This document shows positions 7,982-16,346 of a stretch of 64,000 nucleotides of DNA, in pieces. Source of the stretch: DATLFA01 sp035525225 (GTDB taxonomy: Bacteria > Actinomycetota > Acidimicrobiia > Acidimicrobiales > WLNW01). Within the stretch, counting starts at the first letter, position 1. Each line of letters begins with the position of its first letter. The stretch spans positions 5,580-69,579 of the forward strand of contig DATLFA010000063.1 of assembly GCA_035525225.1 (NCBI GenBank). The letters are read 5' to 3'. Under the pieces are notes generated by a model. It was not told the origin of the DNA, made no database searches, and was given only the letters and a program-made list of their open reading frames with translations. The position numbers were made by a program, and so were the translations under genes.

Positions 7982-9091
7982 GTGACCACACGCCGCCCCG
8001 CACGCGAGAGGGCGCAAAAGCAGGGCCCGAGCGGCCCTCGGCAGAGCGGGAAAGAGGGCCCGAGCGGCCCTCGGCAGAGCGGGAAGGAACAGTTTGGTGT
8101 GCTCGCGGCGCCGGACAAGTTCCGGGGCACGGGCACGGCGCGCGAGATCGCCGGGGCCATCGCCCGTGGCGCCGCAGGCGCGTATGTGCGCTGCGACGAG
8201 TGCCCCTTGGCGGACGGCGGCGAAGGCATCCTCGACGCATTGGGGGGCGCGAATCGGTCGAGTCTCGTCACCGGGCCGCTCGGCGATCCCGTCACCGCAC
8301 CGTGGCGCCTCTCTGCGGGCACGGCGATCATCGAGATGGCCGCGGCCTCGGGTTTGTCCCTGCTCGGAGGGGCCGACGACAACGATCCGCTCGCGGCTTC
8401 GACGACCGGCACGGGCGAGCTCATCGCGAACGCGATCGACGCCGGCGCACGCCGCATCGTGGTGGGGGTCGGTGGGTCCGCGACGACCGACGGCGGTTTC
8501 GGGGCGCTGCGGGCGATGTACCCGCTGCCGCGCCTGCGCGGTATCGAGATCATCGTGGCCTGCGACGTGCGCACGACGTTCGTCGATGCCGCCCGCGTGT
8601 TCGCTCCCCAGAAGGGCGCGTCGCCGACGCAGGTCACGCTGCTGCGGCGCCGCCTCGAACGCCTGGCGCAGGTCTATCGGGACGAGTACGGCGTCGACGT
8701 CACGGCGCTGCCCCGGTCAGGGGCGGCGGGCGGCCTCGCCGGCGGCCTGGCTGCGATCGGGGCCAAGCTCGTCGACGGGTTCGCGCTGGTGGCCGACGAA
8801 CTCGGGCTTGCCGAGCGAATGCGTGATGTCGATCTCGTCATCACGGGCGAAGGGTTCCTCGACCAGCAGTCCTTCGACGGCAAGGTGGTCGGTGGTGTCG
8901 TCGAGTTGGCCGCGCTGGTCGGCGTGCCGGTACTCGCCGTCGTCGGCGATGTGTATGACGACGCCGATACCCGGGTAGAGACGGTGGCGCTCACCGCGCG
9001 CTTCGGGCGCGAGCGGGCTCTTGCGGACACGCTCGGCTGTGTCGAGCAGGCCGTCAGTGAATGGTTGGCGGCGCGACGTTGTAACGGTTGA
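7982..9091 (+). CDS. Glycerate kinase (GlxK/GckA-like family)
   Basis: The enzyme phosphorylates glycerate with ATP. Family motifs are APDKFRGTGTAREIAGAI at the start of the domain, CPLADGGEGILDAL, VVGVGGSATTDGGFGALRAM, SGAAGGLAGGLAAIGA and DLVITGEGFLDQQSFDGK. The chosen GTG 7982 follows GGTGGGA and adds a 39-residue leader that contains an exact 11-residue tandem repeat (GPSGPRQSGKE twice). GTG 8099 would start right at the conserved domain and is a real alternative. The adjacent GpgS uses 3-phosphoglycerate, which may link the two genes in trioses and polysaccharide priming. Confidence 0.87.
   Translation: MTTRRPARERAQKQGPSGPRQSGKEGPSGPRQSGKEQFGVLAAPDKFRGTGTAREIAGAIARGAAGAYVRCDECPLADGGEGILDALGGANRSSLVTGPLGDPVTAPWRLSAGTAIIEMAAASGLSLLGGADDNDPLAASTTGTGELIANAIDAGARRIVVGVGGSATTDGGFGALRAMYPLPRLRGIEIIVACDVRTTFVDAARVFAPQKGASPTQVTLLRRRLERLAQVYRDEYGVDVTALPRSGAAGGLAGGLAAIGAKLVDGFALVADELGLAERMRDVDLVITGEGFLDQQSFDGKVVGGVVELAALVGVPVLAVVGDVYDDADTRVETVALTARFGRERALADTLGCVEQAVSEWLAARRCNG
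8023..8088 (+). repeat. Two tandem 33-bp units inside the glycerate kinase leader
   Basis: Units at 8023-8055 and 8056-8088 are nearly identical and in frame, encoding GPSGPRQSGKE twice. Each unit contains the inverted repeat GGGCCCGAGCGGCCC. The repeat adds 11 residues ahead of the conserved kinase domain. Confidence 0.85.
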
Positions 9092-9269
9092 GGTGTTTGA
9101 TCTGCAGCAGCGCACGTGCAACGCGCGCCAGCGGATCCGGGTCGTCGTGACCTTGGATCACCTCGAGGGCGTCGAGGGTTGGGTAACCGGAGAGAAAGCC
9201 GACCAGTTCGGCGAGGCGAAGGTCGTCTCGGCGTAGCTCGGTTTCGGGTTGGAGGGTTGCGGTTGTCAT
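9054..9269 (-). CDS. Small conserved-looking protein of unknown function
   Basis: A 71-residue protein from ATG 9269, preceded by the strong ribosome site GAGGGGGA. It is soluble, acidic in the middle (DDLRLAELVGFLSGYP) and ends NRYNVAPPTIH. Its 3' end overlaps the convergent glycerate kinase gene by 38 bp. No family recognised; the ribosome site and amino-acid balance support it as real. Confidence 0.6.
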   Translation of the reverse strand: MTTATLQPETELRRDDLRLAELVGFLSGYPTLDALEVIQGHDDPDPLARVARALLQIKHLNRYNVAPPTIH

Positions 9270-9377
9270 GTCCCCCTCTTTCATTGAAGGCGGGCGGGGA
9301 TTCCCGTAGGTCACTCGGCCCACTGTGGTGAGCCGCTTGGCCTATGAAAGTCCTTTCGGCGCGCAACCCGGATGTCT

Positions 9378-10286
9378 TTAGGAAAATTTCGGGCCGTCCG
9401 TGCGACTCGTGGCATAGGACGCCACGGAGATCATCGGCGGCAACTCGTGGGCGTCCACCGTGGCCGGCGCCATCCCCGGCCGGACCAGGCTGCCGGTCTC
9501 GGCCACCGTGCCCGGCAGGGCCCGGCGCAAGATGACCTGCATGATGGTCATGGCCTGCGGACCGAGCTGTTTGAGCGTGCGATTGCGGTGCAGCCGCGTG
9601 CCCAGATCGACCTGCGCCATGGCGTCGACGCCCCACCCGGCGGCGATGTCGATCAGGAGACCCACCTCGACCCCGTAGCCGGCGACGAACGGGAGCTGTT
9701 CGAACAGCCATCGGCGGCCCGCGTACTCGCCCGACAGCGGCTGCATGAACGAGGTCAGCTCGGGAAAGAACATCGACATCAGCGGTCGAGCGACCAATTC
9801 GGTGACCCGTCCACCGCCATCGCCCGCCGCGCTCAGAGGGCGGCGATAGAAGCCCTTGACGTAGGCGATGTCGTCGTCGGTGAGCAGCGGGCCCAACAGA
9901 CCGGTGACGAAGTGCGGCGCGAAGTTGGTCACGTCCGCGTCGCACCAGACCACGATGTCACCGCTCGACGCGTAGATCGTCTTCCACATGGCCATGCCCT
10001 TGCCGGGCCCGGCGCCATGGTCGGTAAGGGTGCTCGACGCATCGACGACGACTGCCCCGGCATCTTCGGCGACCTTGGCAGTGGCGTCGGTCGAACTGTC
10101 GTCCATCACGAGGACCTCATCGAGGAGGGGGACCCGGTCGACGAGCGACTCACGGAGGCGCCCGACGATCGTGCCTACCGTCGACTGTTCGTTGCGCGCG
10201 GGGAGGCACACCGAGATGCGCTGGGTCCCTTTGGCCTCGAGCAGTGACACGGGGTCGAAGTCGTGGTGGTCGTGAGTGCGGACCAT
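9378..10286 (-). CDS. gpgS: Glucosyl-3-phosphoglycerate synthase
   Basis: A 302-residue GT81-type glycosyltransferase that moves glucose from UDP-glucose to 3-phosphoglycerate, the first step toward methylglucose lipopolysaccharide or glucosylglycerate. The protein shows RISVCLPARNEQSTVGTI, VLVMDDSSTDAT, GKGMAMWK, the metal-binding VVWCDADVTNF and GYGVEVGLLIDIA. ATG 10286 is chosen; the open frame runs further upstream but is unconserved there. A partner phosphatase is not in the window. Confidence 0.9.
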   Translation of the reverse strand: MVRTHDHHDFDPVSLLEAKGTQRISVCLPARNEQSTVGTIVGRLRESLVDRVPLLDEVLVMDDSSTDATAKVAEDAGAVVVDASSTLTDHGAGPGKGMAMWKTIYASSGDIVVWCDADVTNFAPHFVTGLLGPLLTDDDIAYVKGFYRRPLSAAGDGGGRVTELVARPLMSMFFPELTSFMQPLSGEYAGRRWLFEQLPFVAGYGVEVGLLIDIAAGWGVDAMAQVDLGTRLHRNRTLKQLGPQAMTIMQVILRRALPGTVAETGSLVRPGMAPATVDAHELPPMISVASYATSRTDGPKFS

Positions 10287-10443
10287 CGGCTGCGACCGTA
10301 CACGCCAGGGGCTGGCTGCCGGAAAGCACTGCTCGGGAATGCCGGCGGTTCCCGGGTGGTTGGATACGGCGATTCGGTCTCGGCCGATAGCATCGCGACC
10401 CGCGAACCCGACAATTGCCGAGTGAGAAGCGAAGGCCAGCAAG

Positions 10444-10719
10444 ATGAGCGTCACCGTACGAGTACCAACCACCCTGCGCACCCTCACCGGAGGCGAATCC
10501 GAGGTGGCCGTCGCCGGAGACACGGTCGGTGAAGTGCTCTCGGCACTCGAGGTGGCCCACCCGGGCTTCCGTGAGCGCATCCTCGACGAGAACGGCAAGT
10601 TGCGCCGGTTTGTCAACGTGTTCGTCTCTGACGACGACATCCGCTTCCTCGACGGTTTGTCGACCAAGGTGCCCGACGGCGAGACCGTGGCCATCATCCC
10701 CGCCGTCGCCGGCGGCTGA
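10444..10719 (+). CDS. cysO: MoaD/ThiS-family sulfur carrier, CysO-like
   Basis: A 91-residue ubiquitin-fold protein ending in Gly-Gly, the thiocarboxylation site. The sequence TVRVPTTLRTLTGGESEV, RFVNVFVSDDDIRFLDGL and TVAIIPAVAGG closely follows mycobacterial CysO, the sulfur donor for a cysteine synthase route. No CysM or Mec protease gene is next to it here, so a molybdopterin role is a less likely alternative. It is divergent from gpgS with a 157-bp gap. Confidence 0.83.
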   Translation: MSVTVRVPTTLRTLTGGESEVAVAGDTVGEVLSALEVAHPGFRERILDENGKLRRFVNVFVSDDDIRFLDGLSTKVPDGETVAIIPAVAGG

Positions 10720-10845
10720 CCCGCCCGGCCGGCGCCACCGACCCGACCCCGTCGAGGCACCGAGCACGGTCCGAACGGCACAAACCTCTAGGGCTCCGGG
10801 GCCATTTCGATCAAGGGCCACTGCCGCGGCGCCGAGAACTTCGCG

Positions 10846-11217
10846 ATGGCGCAGGTACTCGTGATCGACGACGACCCCAGGGTGCTCCGCTACGCGACGC
10901 TGCTGCTGCAGTTCGAAGGCCACTGCGTACGGACCGAGAGCACGTACGCGGACGGCCTGGCGGCAATGGGTGAGGGCACCTTCGATGTCGTCGTGGTGGA
11001 CGTTCGGCTAGGGGCGACCAGCGGGCTCGAGTTGCTCGCGGCGGCCCGCCGGGCAGGGTTGTTGCGCGGTGTGCACGTCGTCTTGCACACGAGCGAACCG
11101 TGGGACGAGATCTGTTGCGATGCCGACCGTCTCGGGCTGGCTGCCTTCGTCCCCAAACCGGCTGAGCCACGCTCGCTGGTACACGCCGTCACTCGCCGCC
11201 CCAGCCTCGTCGCGTAA
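10846..11217 (+). CDS. Stand-alone response regulator receiver domain
   Basis: A 123-residue single receiver domain. Acidic residues in VIDDDP, the phospho-acceptor Asp in VVVVDVRLG, the switch Thr in HTSEPW and the Lys in PKPAEP are all present, so it should be phosphorylatable. There is no output domain and no kinase gene nearby. It sits just upstream of the CIRCE-groEL promoter region. Target unknown. Confidence 0.82.
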   Translation: MAQVLVIDDDPRVLRYATLLLQFEGHCVRTESTYADGLAAMGEGTFDVVVVDVRLGATSGLELLAAARRAGLLRGVHVVLHTSEPWDEICCDADRLGLAAFVPKPAEPRSLVHAVTRRPSLVA

Positions 11218-11230
11218 CCCCCTCGCGGTT

Positions 11231-11257
11231 TTGGCACTCGCGGGTTGCGATTGCTAA
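11231..11257 (+). promoter_or_regulatory. CIRCE element (distal copy), HrcA operator
   Basis: TTGGCACTC, nine bases, then GATTGCTAA: one mismatch per arm from the CIRCE consensus TTAGCACTC-N9-GAGTGCTAA. It lies 42 bp upstream of a second copy. CIRCE is the operator of the heat-shock repressor HrcA. Confidence 0.75.
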
Positions 11258-11272
11258 CCGAAGGTGCTTGGA

Positions 11273-11299
11273 TTAGCAGTCGGTATCGGAGAGTGCTAA
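11273..11299 (+). promoter_or_regulatory. CIRCE element (proximal copy), HrcA operator
   Basis: TTAGCAGTC, nine bases, then GAGTGCTAA: a single mismatch from consensus. It ends 73 bp before the groEL start. Together with the distal copy it implies HrcA repression of groEL. Confidence 0.9.
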
Positions 11300-11372
11300 T
11301 CGCACGGACGGTGTCGCGTGGGGGGTCTCCGGCCCCGCCGCTCGCACGGTCACCAACGGAGGATGCAATCAA

Positions 11373-13001
11373 ATGGCGAAGATCATCAGCTTCGACGAGG
11401 AAGCTCGCCGTTCGCTCGAGCGGGGCATGAACCAGCTCGCGGACGCAGTACGCGTGACGCTCGGCCCCAAGGGCCGCAACGTCGTGCTCGAAAAGAAGTG
11501 GGGCGCTCCCACGATCACCAATGACGGTGTGTCGATCGCGAAAGAGATCGAACTCGAAGATCCCTACGAGCGCATCGGCGCCGAGCTCGTCAAAGAGGTC
11601 GCGAAGAAGACCGACGACGTTGCCGGTGACGGTACGACGACGGCCACGGTGCTCGCATGGGCAATGGTGCGCGAAGGTCTGCGCAACGTCGCGGCCGGCG
11701 CCAACCCGATGTCGCTCAAGAAGGGCATCGAGACCGCGGTCGAAGCCGCGGTCGCGTCGATCAAAGAGCAGGCCGTCGAAGTCGACTCGAAAGAGCAGAT
11801 CGCGCAGGTCGCATCGATCTCTGCCGCGGACGAAGAGATCGGCAAGATGATCTCCGAGGCCATCGACAAGGTCGGCAAAGACGGCGTCATCACCGTCGAA
11901 GAGTCGCAGACGTTCGGCATGGACATGGATCTCGTCGAAGGTATGCGCTTCGACAAGGGCTATATCTCGCCGTACTTCGTCACCGACCCAGATCGCATGG
12001 AATCCGTGCTCGAGAACCCCTACATCCTTCTCGTCGGTTCCAAGATCACCGCAGTGCGTGATCTCGTGCCGTCACTCGAGAAGGTCATGCAGGCGGGCAA
12101 GCCGCTCGTGATCATCGCCGAGGACGTCGAGGGCGAGGCTCTCGCGACGCTCGTGGTCAACAAGATCCGCGGCACGTTCTCGTCGGTTGCGGTCAAGGCT
12201 CCTGGCTTCGGCGATCGCCGCAAGGCGATGCTGCAGGACATGGCCATCCTCACCGGCGGCCAGGTCATCAGCGAAGAGGTCGGCCTCAAGGTCGAAGGCG
12301 CCACGCTCGACATGCTCGGCAAGGCTCGCAAGGTCGTCGTGTCCAAGGACGAGACGACGATCGTCGAAGGTTCCGGCGACCAAGCCGAGATCGACGGTCG
12401 CATCAAGCAGATCAAGGCCGAGATCGAGAACACCGACAGCGACTACGACCGTGAGAAGCTCCAAGAGCGTTTGGCCAAGCTCTCCGGCGGTGTTGCGGTG
12501 CTCAAGGTCGGCGCGGCCACCGAGGTCGAGCTCAAAGAGAAGAAGCACCGCATCGAAGACGCAGTGTCCACCACGAAGGCCGCGATCGAAGAGGGTGTCG
12601 TCGCCGGTGGCGGCGTCACGTTGCTGCGAGCACAAAAAGCAGTGCTCGCTGCCGTTGCCAAGTTGACCGATGCCGACCAGGCGACCGGTGCCCGCATCGT
12701 CGGCAAAGCCCTCGAAGCGCCGCTCACGCAGATCGCCGTCAACGCCGGTATGGAAGGCGGGGTGGCGGTCGAGAAGGTGCGCAACATGACCGGTGCGATG
12801 GGCCTCAACGCCGCGACCGGTGAGTACGAGGATCTGGTCAAGATGGGCATCATCGACGCCGCCAAGGTGACTCGTTCCGCGCTGCAAAATGCGGCGTCGA
12901 TTGCCGCGCTGTTCCTCACCACCGAGGTCGTCATCGCTGACGCTCCCGAAAAGAAGGCCGGCGCCGGCGGTGGCGGCGGCATGGGTGACATGGACTTCTA
13001 G
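11373..13001 (+). CDS. groEL: 60-kDa chaperonin GroEL
   Basis: A full-length 542-residue chaperonin that folds proteins in an ATP-driven double ring. It shows VRVTLGPKGRNVVLEKKWGAPTITNDG, the ATPase loop DDVAGDGTTTATV, the intermediate and apical domains and a Gly/Met-rich tail ending MGDMDF. A GGAGG ribosome site lies 13 bases before ATG 11373. No groES is adjacent, so this is an orphan-type groEL as commonly seen in actinobacteria. Two CIRCE operators upstream indicate HrcA control. Confidence 0.97.
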   Translation: MAKIISFDEEARRSLERGMNQLADAVRVTLGPKGRNVVLEKKWGAPTITNDGVSIAKEIELEDPYERIGAELVKEVAKKTDDVAGDGTTTATVLAWAMVREGLRNVAAGANPMSLKKGIETAVEAAVASIKEQAVEVDSKEQIAQVASISAADEEIGKMISEAIDKVGKDGVITVEESQTFGMDMDLVEGMRFDKGYISPYFVTDPDRMESVLENPYILLVGSKITAVRDLVPSLEKVMQAGKPLVIIAEDVEGEALATLVVNKIRGTFSSVAVKAPGFGDRRKAMLQDMAILTGGQVISEEVGLKVEGATLDMLGKARKVVVSKDETTIVEGSGDQAEIDGRIKQIKAEIENTDSDYDREKLQERLAKLSGGVAVLKVGAATEVELKEKKHRIEDAVSTTKAAIEEGVVAGGGVTLLRAQKAVLAAVAKLTDADQATGARIVGKALEAPLTQIAVNAGMEGGVAVEKVRNMTGAMGLNAATGEYEDLVKMGIIDAAKVTRSALQNAASIAALFLTTEVVIADAPEKKAGAGGGGGMGDMDF

Positions 13002-13043
13002 TCCGGCCAGCACAGACTTCTAATCCCCAGGCGTTTCGCGTTC

Positions 13044-13541
13044 GTGGAGCCGGCACTTCATCCCCTGTGCGAGCCGCTTCGCCCTCTGCTCGGCACTTGG
13101 CGAGGCAGCGGGCACGGTTCGTACCCGACGATCGTGTCGTTCGACTACACCGAAGAGATCACCTTCTCCCACGTCGGCAAGCCGTTCGTCTCCTATGTGC
13201 AGCGCACGAAACTGGCGGCGACGGGGATGCCGGCACATGCCGAGTCGGGCTATCTGCGCGCCGTGGGCAACGACGAGTACGAGTTCGTCATCAGCTCGCC
13301 GACCGGTCTCGTCGAGGTCGATCGCGTGGTGGTGACCGGGGGCGAGGGGCTGTCGATCGAAGTGACCGCTGACGCGGTGCATCGCACGCCCAGCGCCAAG
13401 CCGGTGACCGCAATCGTTCGCCGCATCGCGATCGAGGGCGACATCTTGCGCTACGACGTGTCGATGGCGGCAATGGGGCTCGCGCTCACGCACCATCTGC
13501 AAGCAGAGCTGCGCCGTTCGGTTGAACCCACAGCGCCCTAG
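13044..13541 (+). CDS. Nitrobindin-like haem-binding protein (peroxynitrite isomerase family)
   Basis: A 165-residue beta-barrel of the THAP4/nitrobindin family. The N-terminal signature LLGTWRGSGHGSYPTI and F-D-Y-T-E-E are diagnostic; the C-terminal LALTHHLQAELRR supplies the candidate proximal His. Family members bind ferric haem and isomerise peroxynitrite to nitrate. GTG 13044 starts just ahead of the first strand, 42 bp after groEL. The clustering of haem-related genes hemQ and fdhD nearby is notable. Confidence 0.85.
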   Translation: MEPALHPLCEPLRPLLGTWRGSGHGSYPTIVSFDYTEEITFSHVGKPFVSYVQRTKLAATGMPAHAESGYLRAVGNDEYEFVISSPTGLVEVDRVVVTGGEGLSIEVTADAVHRTPSAKPVTAIVRRIAIEGDILRYDVSMAAMGLALTHHLQAELRRSVEPTAP

Positions 13542-13551
13542 CCTCTCGATC

Positions 13552-14361
13552 ATGAGTCGAGGACGATCAAGGCGAGTGCTGACGCGGCGCTTTGCCCAAG
13601 GTCGCCTCACACGATTGCCCGATGAGTTGGCGGTCGAAGAACCGCTGTCGGTCCGCCTCGACGACACGCTCGTGACGACGACGATGCGAACGCCCGGCAA
13701 CGACTTCGAACTTGCTGCCGGCTTTTGCCTGACCGAAGGCCTTCTGGCGGGGGCGACGATCCGCCAGCTGCGCTATTGCTCGGACGATCCGTCCGAGAGG
13801 GCGAGCTTCAACGTCGTCACCGTCGACACCGGCGGTCTCGCGCCGGTACCGACCCCTCGCCTCGGTCTCACCTCTTCGTCGTGTGGCATCTGCGGCAGCG
13901 AGTCGATCGACGCGCTGTGCGCGCGGCTGCGACCCGTGACGCGCGGCGACATCCCCATCAGCGTGCTCGCCGACATCCCGTCACGCCTCGAAGGCCGGCA
14001 GCCGTTGTTCGACAAGACGGGCGCGGTCCACGCGGCCGCGGTCTTCGACTCGCGGGGCAACATCTCGATCGTGCGCGAGGACATCGGGCGCCACAACGCA
14101 GTCGACAAGGTGGTCGGGCAACTATTGCTCGACGGGCAACTCCCTGCGACCGGTCTCGGTCTTTTCGTCAGTGGACGCGCCTCGTTCGAGATCGTGCAAA
14201 AGGCCTGGGCCGCCGGCTTTGCCGCAATCGTCGCGGTGAGCGCTCCGTCATCACTGGCCGTCGATACGGCCCGAGCAGCCGGTATCACGTTGGTGGGTTT
14301 CGCTCGCGAACGACATTTCAATCTCTACACCGATGCGGGTCACGAATCTGTCGCGCCGTGA
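13552..14361 (+). CDS. fdhD: Formate dehydrogenase accessory sulfurtransferase FdhD
   Basis: FdhD passes sulfur to the molybdenum cofactor of formate dehydrogenase. The 269-residue protein has VEEPLSVRLDD, TPGNDFELAAGFCLTEGLL, the catalytic Cys-Gly-Ile-Cys-Gly (Cys 111 and 114), and EDIGRHNAVDKVVG. A formate dehydrogenase gene is not in the window. ATG 13552 is used; an upstream ATG lies inside the previous gene. Confidence 0.93.
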   Translation: MSRGRSRRVLTRRFAQGRLTRLPDELAVEEPLSVRLDDTLVTTTMRTPGNDFELAAGFCLTEGLLAGATIRQLRYCSDDPSERASFNVVTVDTGGLAPVPTPRLGLTSSSCGICGSESIDALCARLRPVTRGDIPISVLADIPSRLEGRQPLFDKTGAVHAAAVFDSRGNISIVREDIGRHNAVDKVVGQLLLDGQLPATGLGLFVSGRASFEIVQKAWAAGFAAIVAVSAPSSLAVDTARAAGITLVGFARERHFNLYTDAGHESVAP

Positions 14362-14374
14362 CAGACTGAGTGCG

Positions 14375-15049
14375 ATGAAACCTGTAGCACCATCTGTTGG
14401 CCTCGGTGTCCTGCACCTCTTTTGCGTGCGCCTGCCGGGTGACGATCCTGGCGCCGTTGCGAGTGCCGTCGCAGCGGCCGAAGCCGATGGTGTATGTGTC
14501 GTCTGCGTGGCGTTGTTAGGTCACAAGGCCAGCCTGGGCTTCATGGCGCTGGCCGACGATCTCTGGAAACTGCGAGAGCTGCAATCCGCGCTTTCCGACG
14601 CCGGCCTCGACGTCGTCGATTCCTACGTGTCGTTGACCGAGCTGTCCGAATACTCGCAGGGCGTACCCGAACCGATGAAGCAGGCGCGGCTGCATCCGCA
14701 ACTCCCACCCGAGGGCAAACCGGCGTGGTGCTTCTATCCCATGTCCAAGAAGCGTGAAGCCCACGCCAACTGGTTCACGCTGCCCTACGACGATCGCAAT
14801 TCGCTTATGCACGAACATGGCGCGTCAGGGCGCAAGTTTGCCGGTCGCGTGGTGCAGGTCATCACCGGATCGACGGGCCTCGACAACTTCGAGTGGGGAG
14901 TGACCCTGTTCGCCGTCAACCCGGACGACCTGAAAGAGGTGGTGTACACGATGCGTTTCGACGAAGCATCGGCGGTCTACGCCGAATTCGGCCCGTTCTA
15001 TGCGGGCATGGTGTGCACCGTCGACGAGCTCATGCAACGCGTGAGATAG
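14375..15049 (+). CDS. hemQ: Coproheme decarboxylase (HemQ/ChdC), chlorite dismutase family
   Basis: HemQ removes two propionates from coproheme to give haem b in the coproporphyrin-dependent pathway. The 224-residue protein carries CFYPMSKKR with the catalytic Tyr 121 and Lys 125, and LMHEHGASGRKF with the proximal His 148, spaced 27 residues as in known enzymes. GLDNFEWGVTLFA is another family landmark. ATG 14375 is chosen. HemY/CgoX and HemE are encoded about 20 kb away in this window. Confidence 0.93.
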   Translation: MKPVAPSVGLGVLHLFCVRLPGDDPGAVASAVAAAEADGVCVVCVALLGHKASLGFMALADDLWKLRELQSALSDAGLDVVDSYVSLTELSEYSQGVPEPMKQARLHPQLPPEGKPAWCFYPMSKKREAHANWFTLPYDDRNSLMHEHGASGRKFAGRVVQVITGSTGLDNFEWGVTLFAVNPDDLKEVVYTMRFDEASAVYAEFGPFYAGMVCTVDELMQRVR

Positions 15050-15061
15050 GCAAGCGTCGCG

Positions 15062-15877
15062 ATGGGTGATCTCGGCGCGCTGCGCGCGACCTTGCAACAA
15101 CTCGACCGGGTCGTTGTTGCATTCAGCGGCGGTGCCGACTCGTCGTTCCTCGCATGGGTGGCCAACGACACGCTCGGCCCCGACCGCGTGAGCTGCGTGA
15201 CCGCGTTGTCGCCCTCGTTGGCATCGTTCGAACACGACGACTGCGCTCGACTCGCCACCGCGTGGGGATTGAACTGGACGCAGGTCGAGACCGCCGAGAT
15301 GGAGAACGCGGCGTATCGCCGCAACGATGCCGACCGCTGCTTCTGGTGCAAGGACGCGCTGATGGATGCGCTCGAGCCGGTCGCGAAGCAGCGTGACGCG
15401 GTTGTGGTGCTCGGTGTCAACGTCGACGATCTGGGTGATCATCGTCCCGGCCAGCGTGCCGCAGCAGCGCGCGGCGCACGTTTCCCATTGATCGATGCCG
15501 GGTTCACGAAGTCGGAGCTGCGAGCGGCTTCGCGCGCGCTCGGGTTGAGCACCTGGGACAAACCCGCGGCAGCGTGTCTCGCGTCGCGACTTCCCTACGG
15601 CACACCGGTGGAGATCGGGGTCTTGGCCTCGGTCGAGGCCGCCGAGCGCGGATTGCGGGCACTCGGTTTCCGAGATGTGCGCGTTCGCCACTATCGCGAC
15701 CTCGCCCGCGTCGAAGTGCCGTTGGATGATCTCCCGGCGATGCTGAGGGTCCGCGATCAAGTGGTCGACACGATCAAGGCCGCCGGGTACCGCTACGTCA
15801 CCGTCGATCTCGAGGGCCTGCGCTCGGGCAATCTCAACGCCGCGCTCGGTCTGTCGCAGCCGCATGAACGACGATGA
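15062..15877 (+). CDS. larE: ATP-dependent sacrificial sulfur transferase LarE
   Basis: LarE adenylates and sulfurates the nickel-pincer cofactor precursor of lactate racemase. The 271-residue protein has the PP-loop AFSGGADSSFLA (22-28), RCFWCKDAL (Cys 93, 96) and WDKPAAACLASRLPYG with the sacrificial Cys 172. The partner genes larB and larC are absent nearby, so the acceptor is uncertain. It begins 12 bp after hemQ. Confidence 0.9.
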   Translation: MGDLGALRATLQQLDRVVVAFSGGADSSFLAWVANDTLGPDRVSCVTALSPSLASFEHDDCARLATAWGLNWTQVETAEMENAAYRRNDADRCFWCKDALMDALEPVAKQRDAVVVLGVNVDDLGDHRPGQRAAAARGARFPLIDAGFTKSELRAASRALGLSTWDKPAAACLASRLPYGTPVEIGVLASVEAAERGLRALGFRDVRVRHYRDLARVEVPLDDLPAMLRVRDQVVDTIKAAGYRYVTVDLEGLRSGNLNAALGLSQPHERR

Positions 15878-16346
15878 CCGAGCCCTCGCAGCGTATGGTG
15901 ACGAGCTCGTCCACGTCATCGAGGCCGCGCTCGGCGACTGGGTCGAGTCGTGCGTGCGCGCGGTGCTGCACGCGCAGGCTCGTTCCGCCGACGCCGAGAC
16001 GGCAACGCTGATCGGCTCGGCCCGTGTCGAGGCGACACGAGAAGTTGTCGCCGAATTGCGCGCGGTGTTGGCGCTCGACGTGGACGAACAGCGCAAGAAC
16101 CCGCTGTCGATCCTGCGAGCGGCCGTCCGTTATCCGACGCACGTGTTGCGCGCGGTGGGCGCGCAGCCGGTCGATCGCGACGAGTTCGACCGGCAGTCGT
16201 TTCCCGATGACGAATACGCCCTCACGCCCGCGGCCTTCGCCGATTTCGGGCCCGCGGTGCACGATGCCGGCATCGAGTGGGGAGCGGCCAAGGCACACGT
16301 ACACCTGCAACGACGGCGCGCGTCGAGACTGGATGCCGAACCATGA
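15864..16346 (+). CDS. Conserved actinobacterial-type protein of unknown function
   Basis: A 160-residue soluble protein, overlapping larE by 14 bp. The N-terminal half is helical (DELVHVIEAALGDWVESCVRA), and the C-terminal half reads YPTHVLRAVGAQPVDRDEFDR and ends near the shared transcript with the next two genes. It overlaps the next gene by ATGA. Its position in a coupled run ending in glnD suggests a role tied to nitrogen control or simple co-transcription; no family assigned. Confidence 0.7.
   Translation: MNDDDRALAAYGDELVHVIEAALGDWVESCVRAVLHAQARSADAETATLIGSARVEATREVVAELRAVLALDVDEQRKNPLSILRAAVRYPTHVLRAVGAQPVDRDEFDRQSFPDDEYALTPAAFADFGPAVHDAGIEWGAAKAHVHLQRRRASRLDAEP

Noticed and set aside
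7234..8637. 467-codon minus-strand frame over LytR_C and glycerate kinase
   Set aside because: Shadow of two recognisable genes in high-GC DNA.
11240..11300. Specific -35/-10 promoter for groEL
   Set aside because: TTGCGA (11245) and TTGGAT (11268) have a 17-bp spacing but are poor matches; too weak to annotate.
14825..16096. 423-codon minus-strand frame over hemQ and larE
   Set aside because: Antisense to genes with catalytic motifs; no conserved domain.
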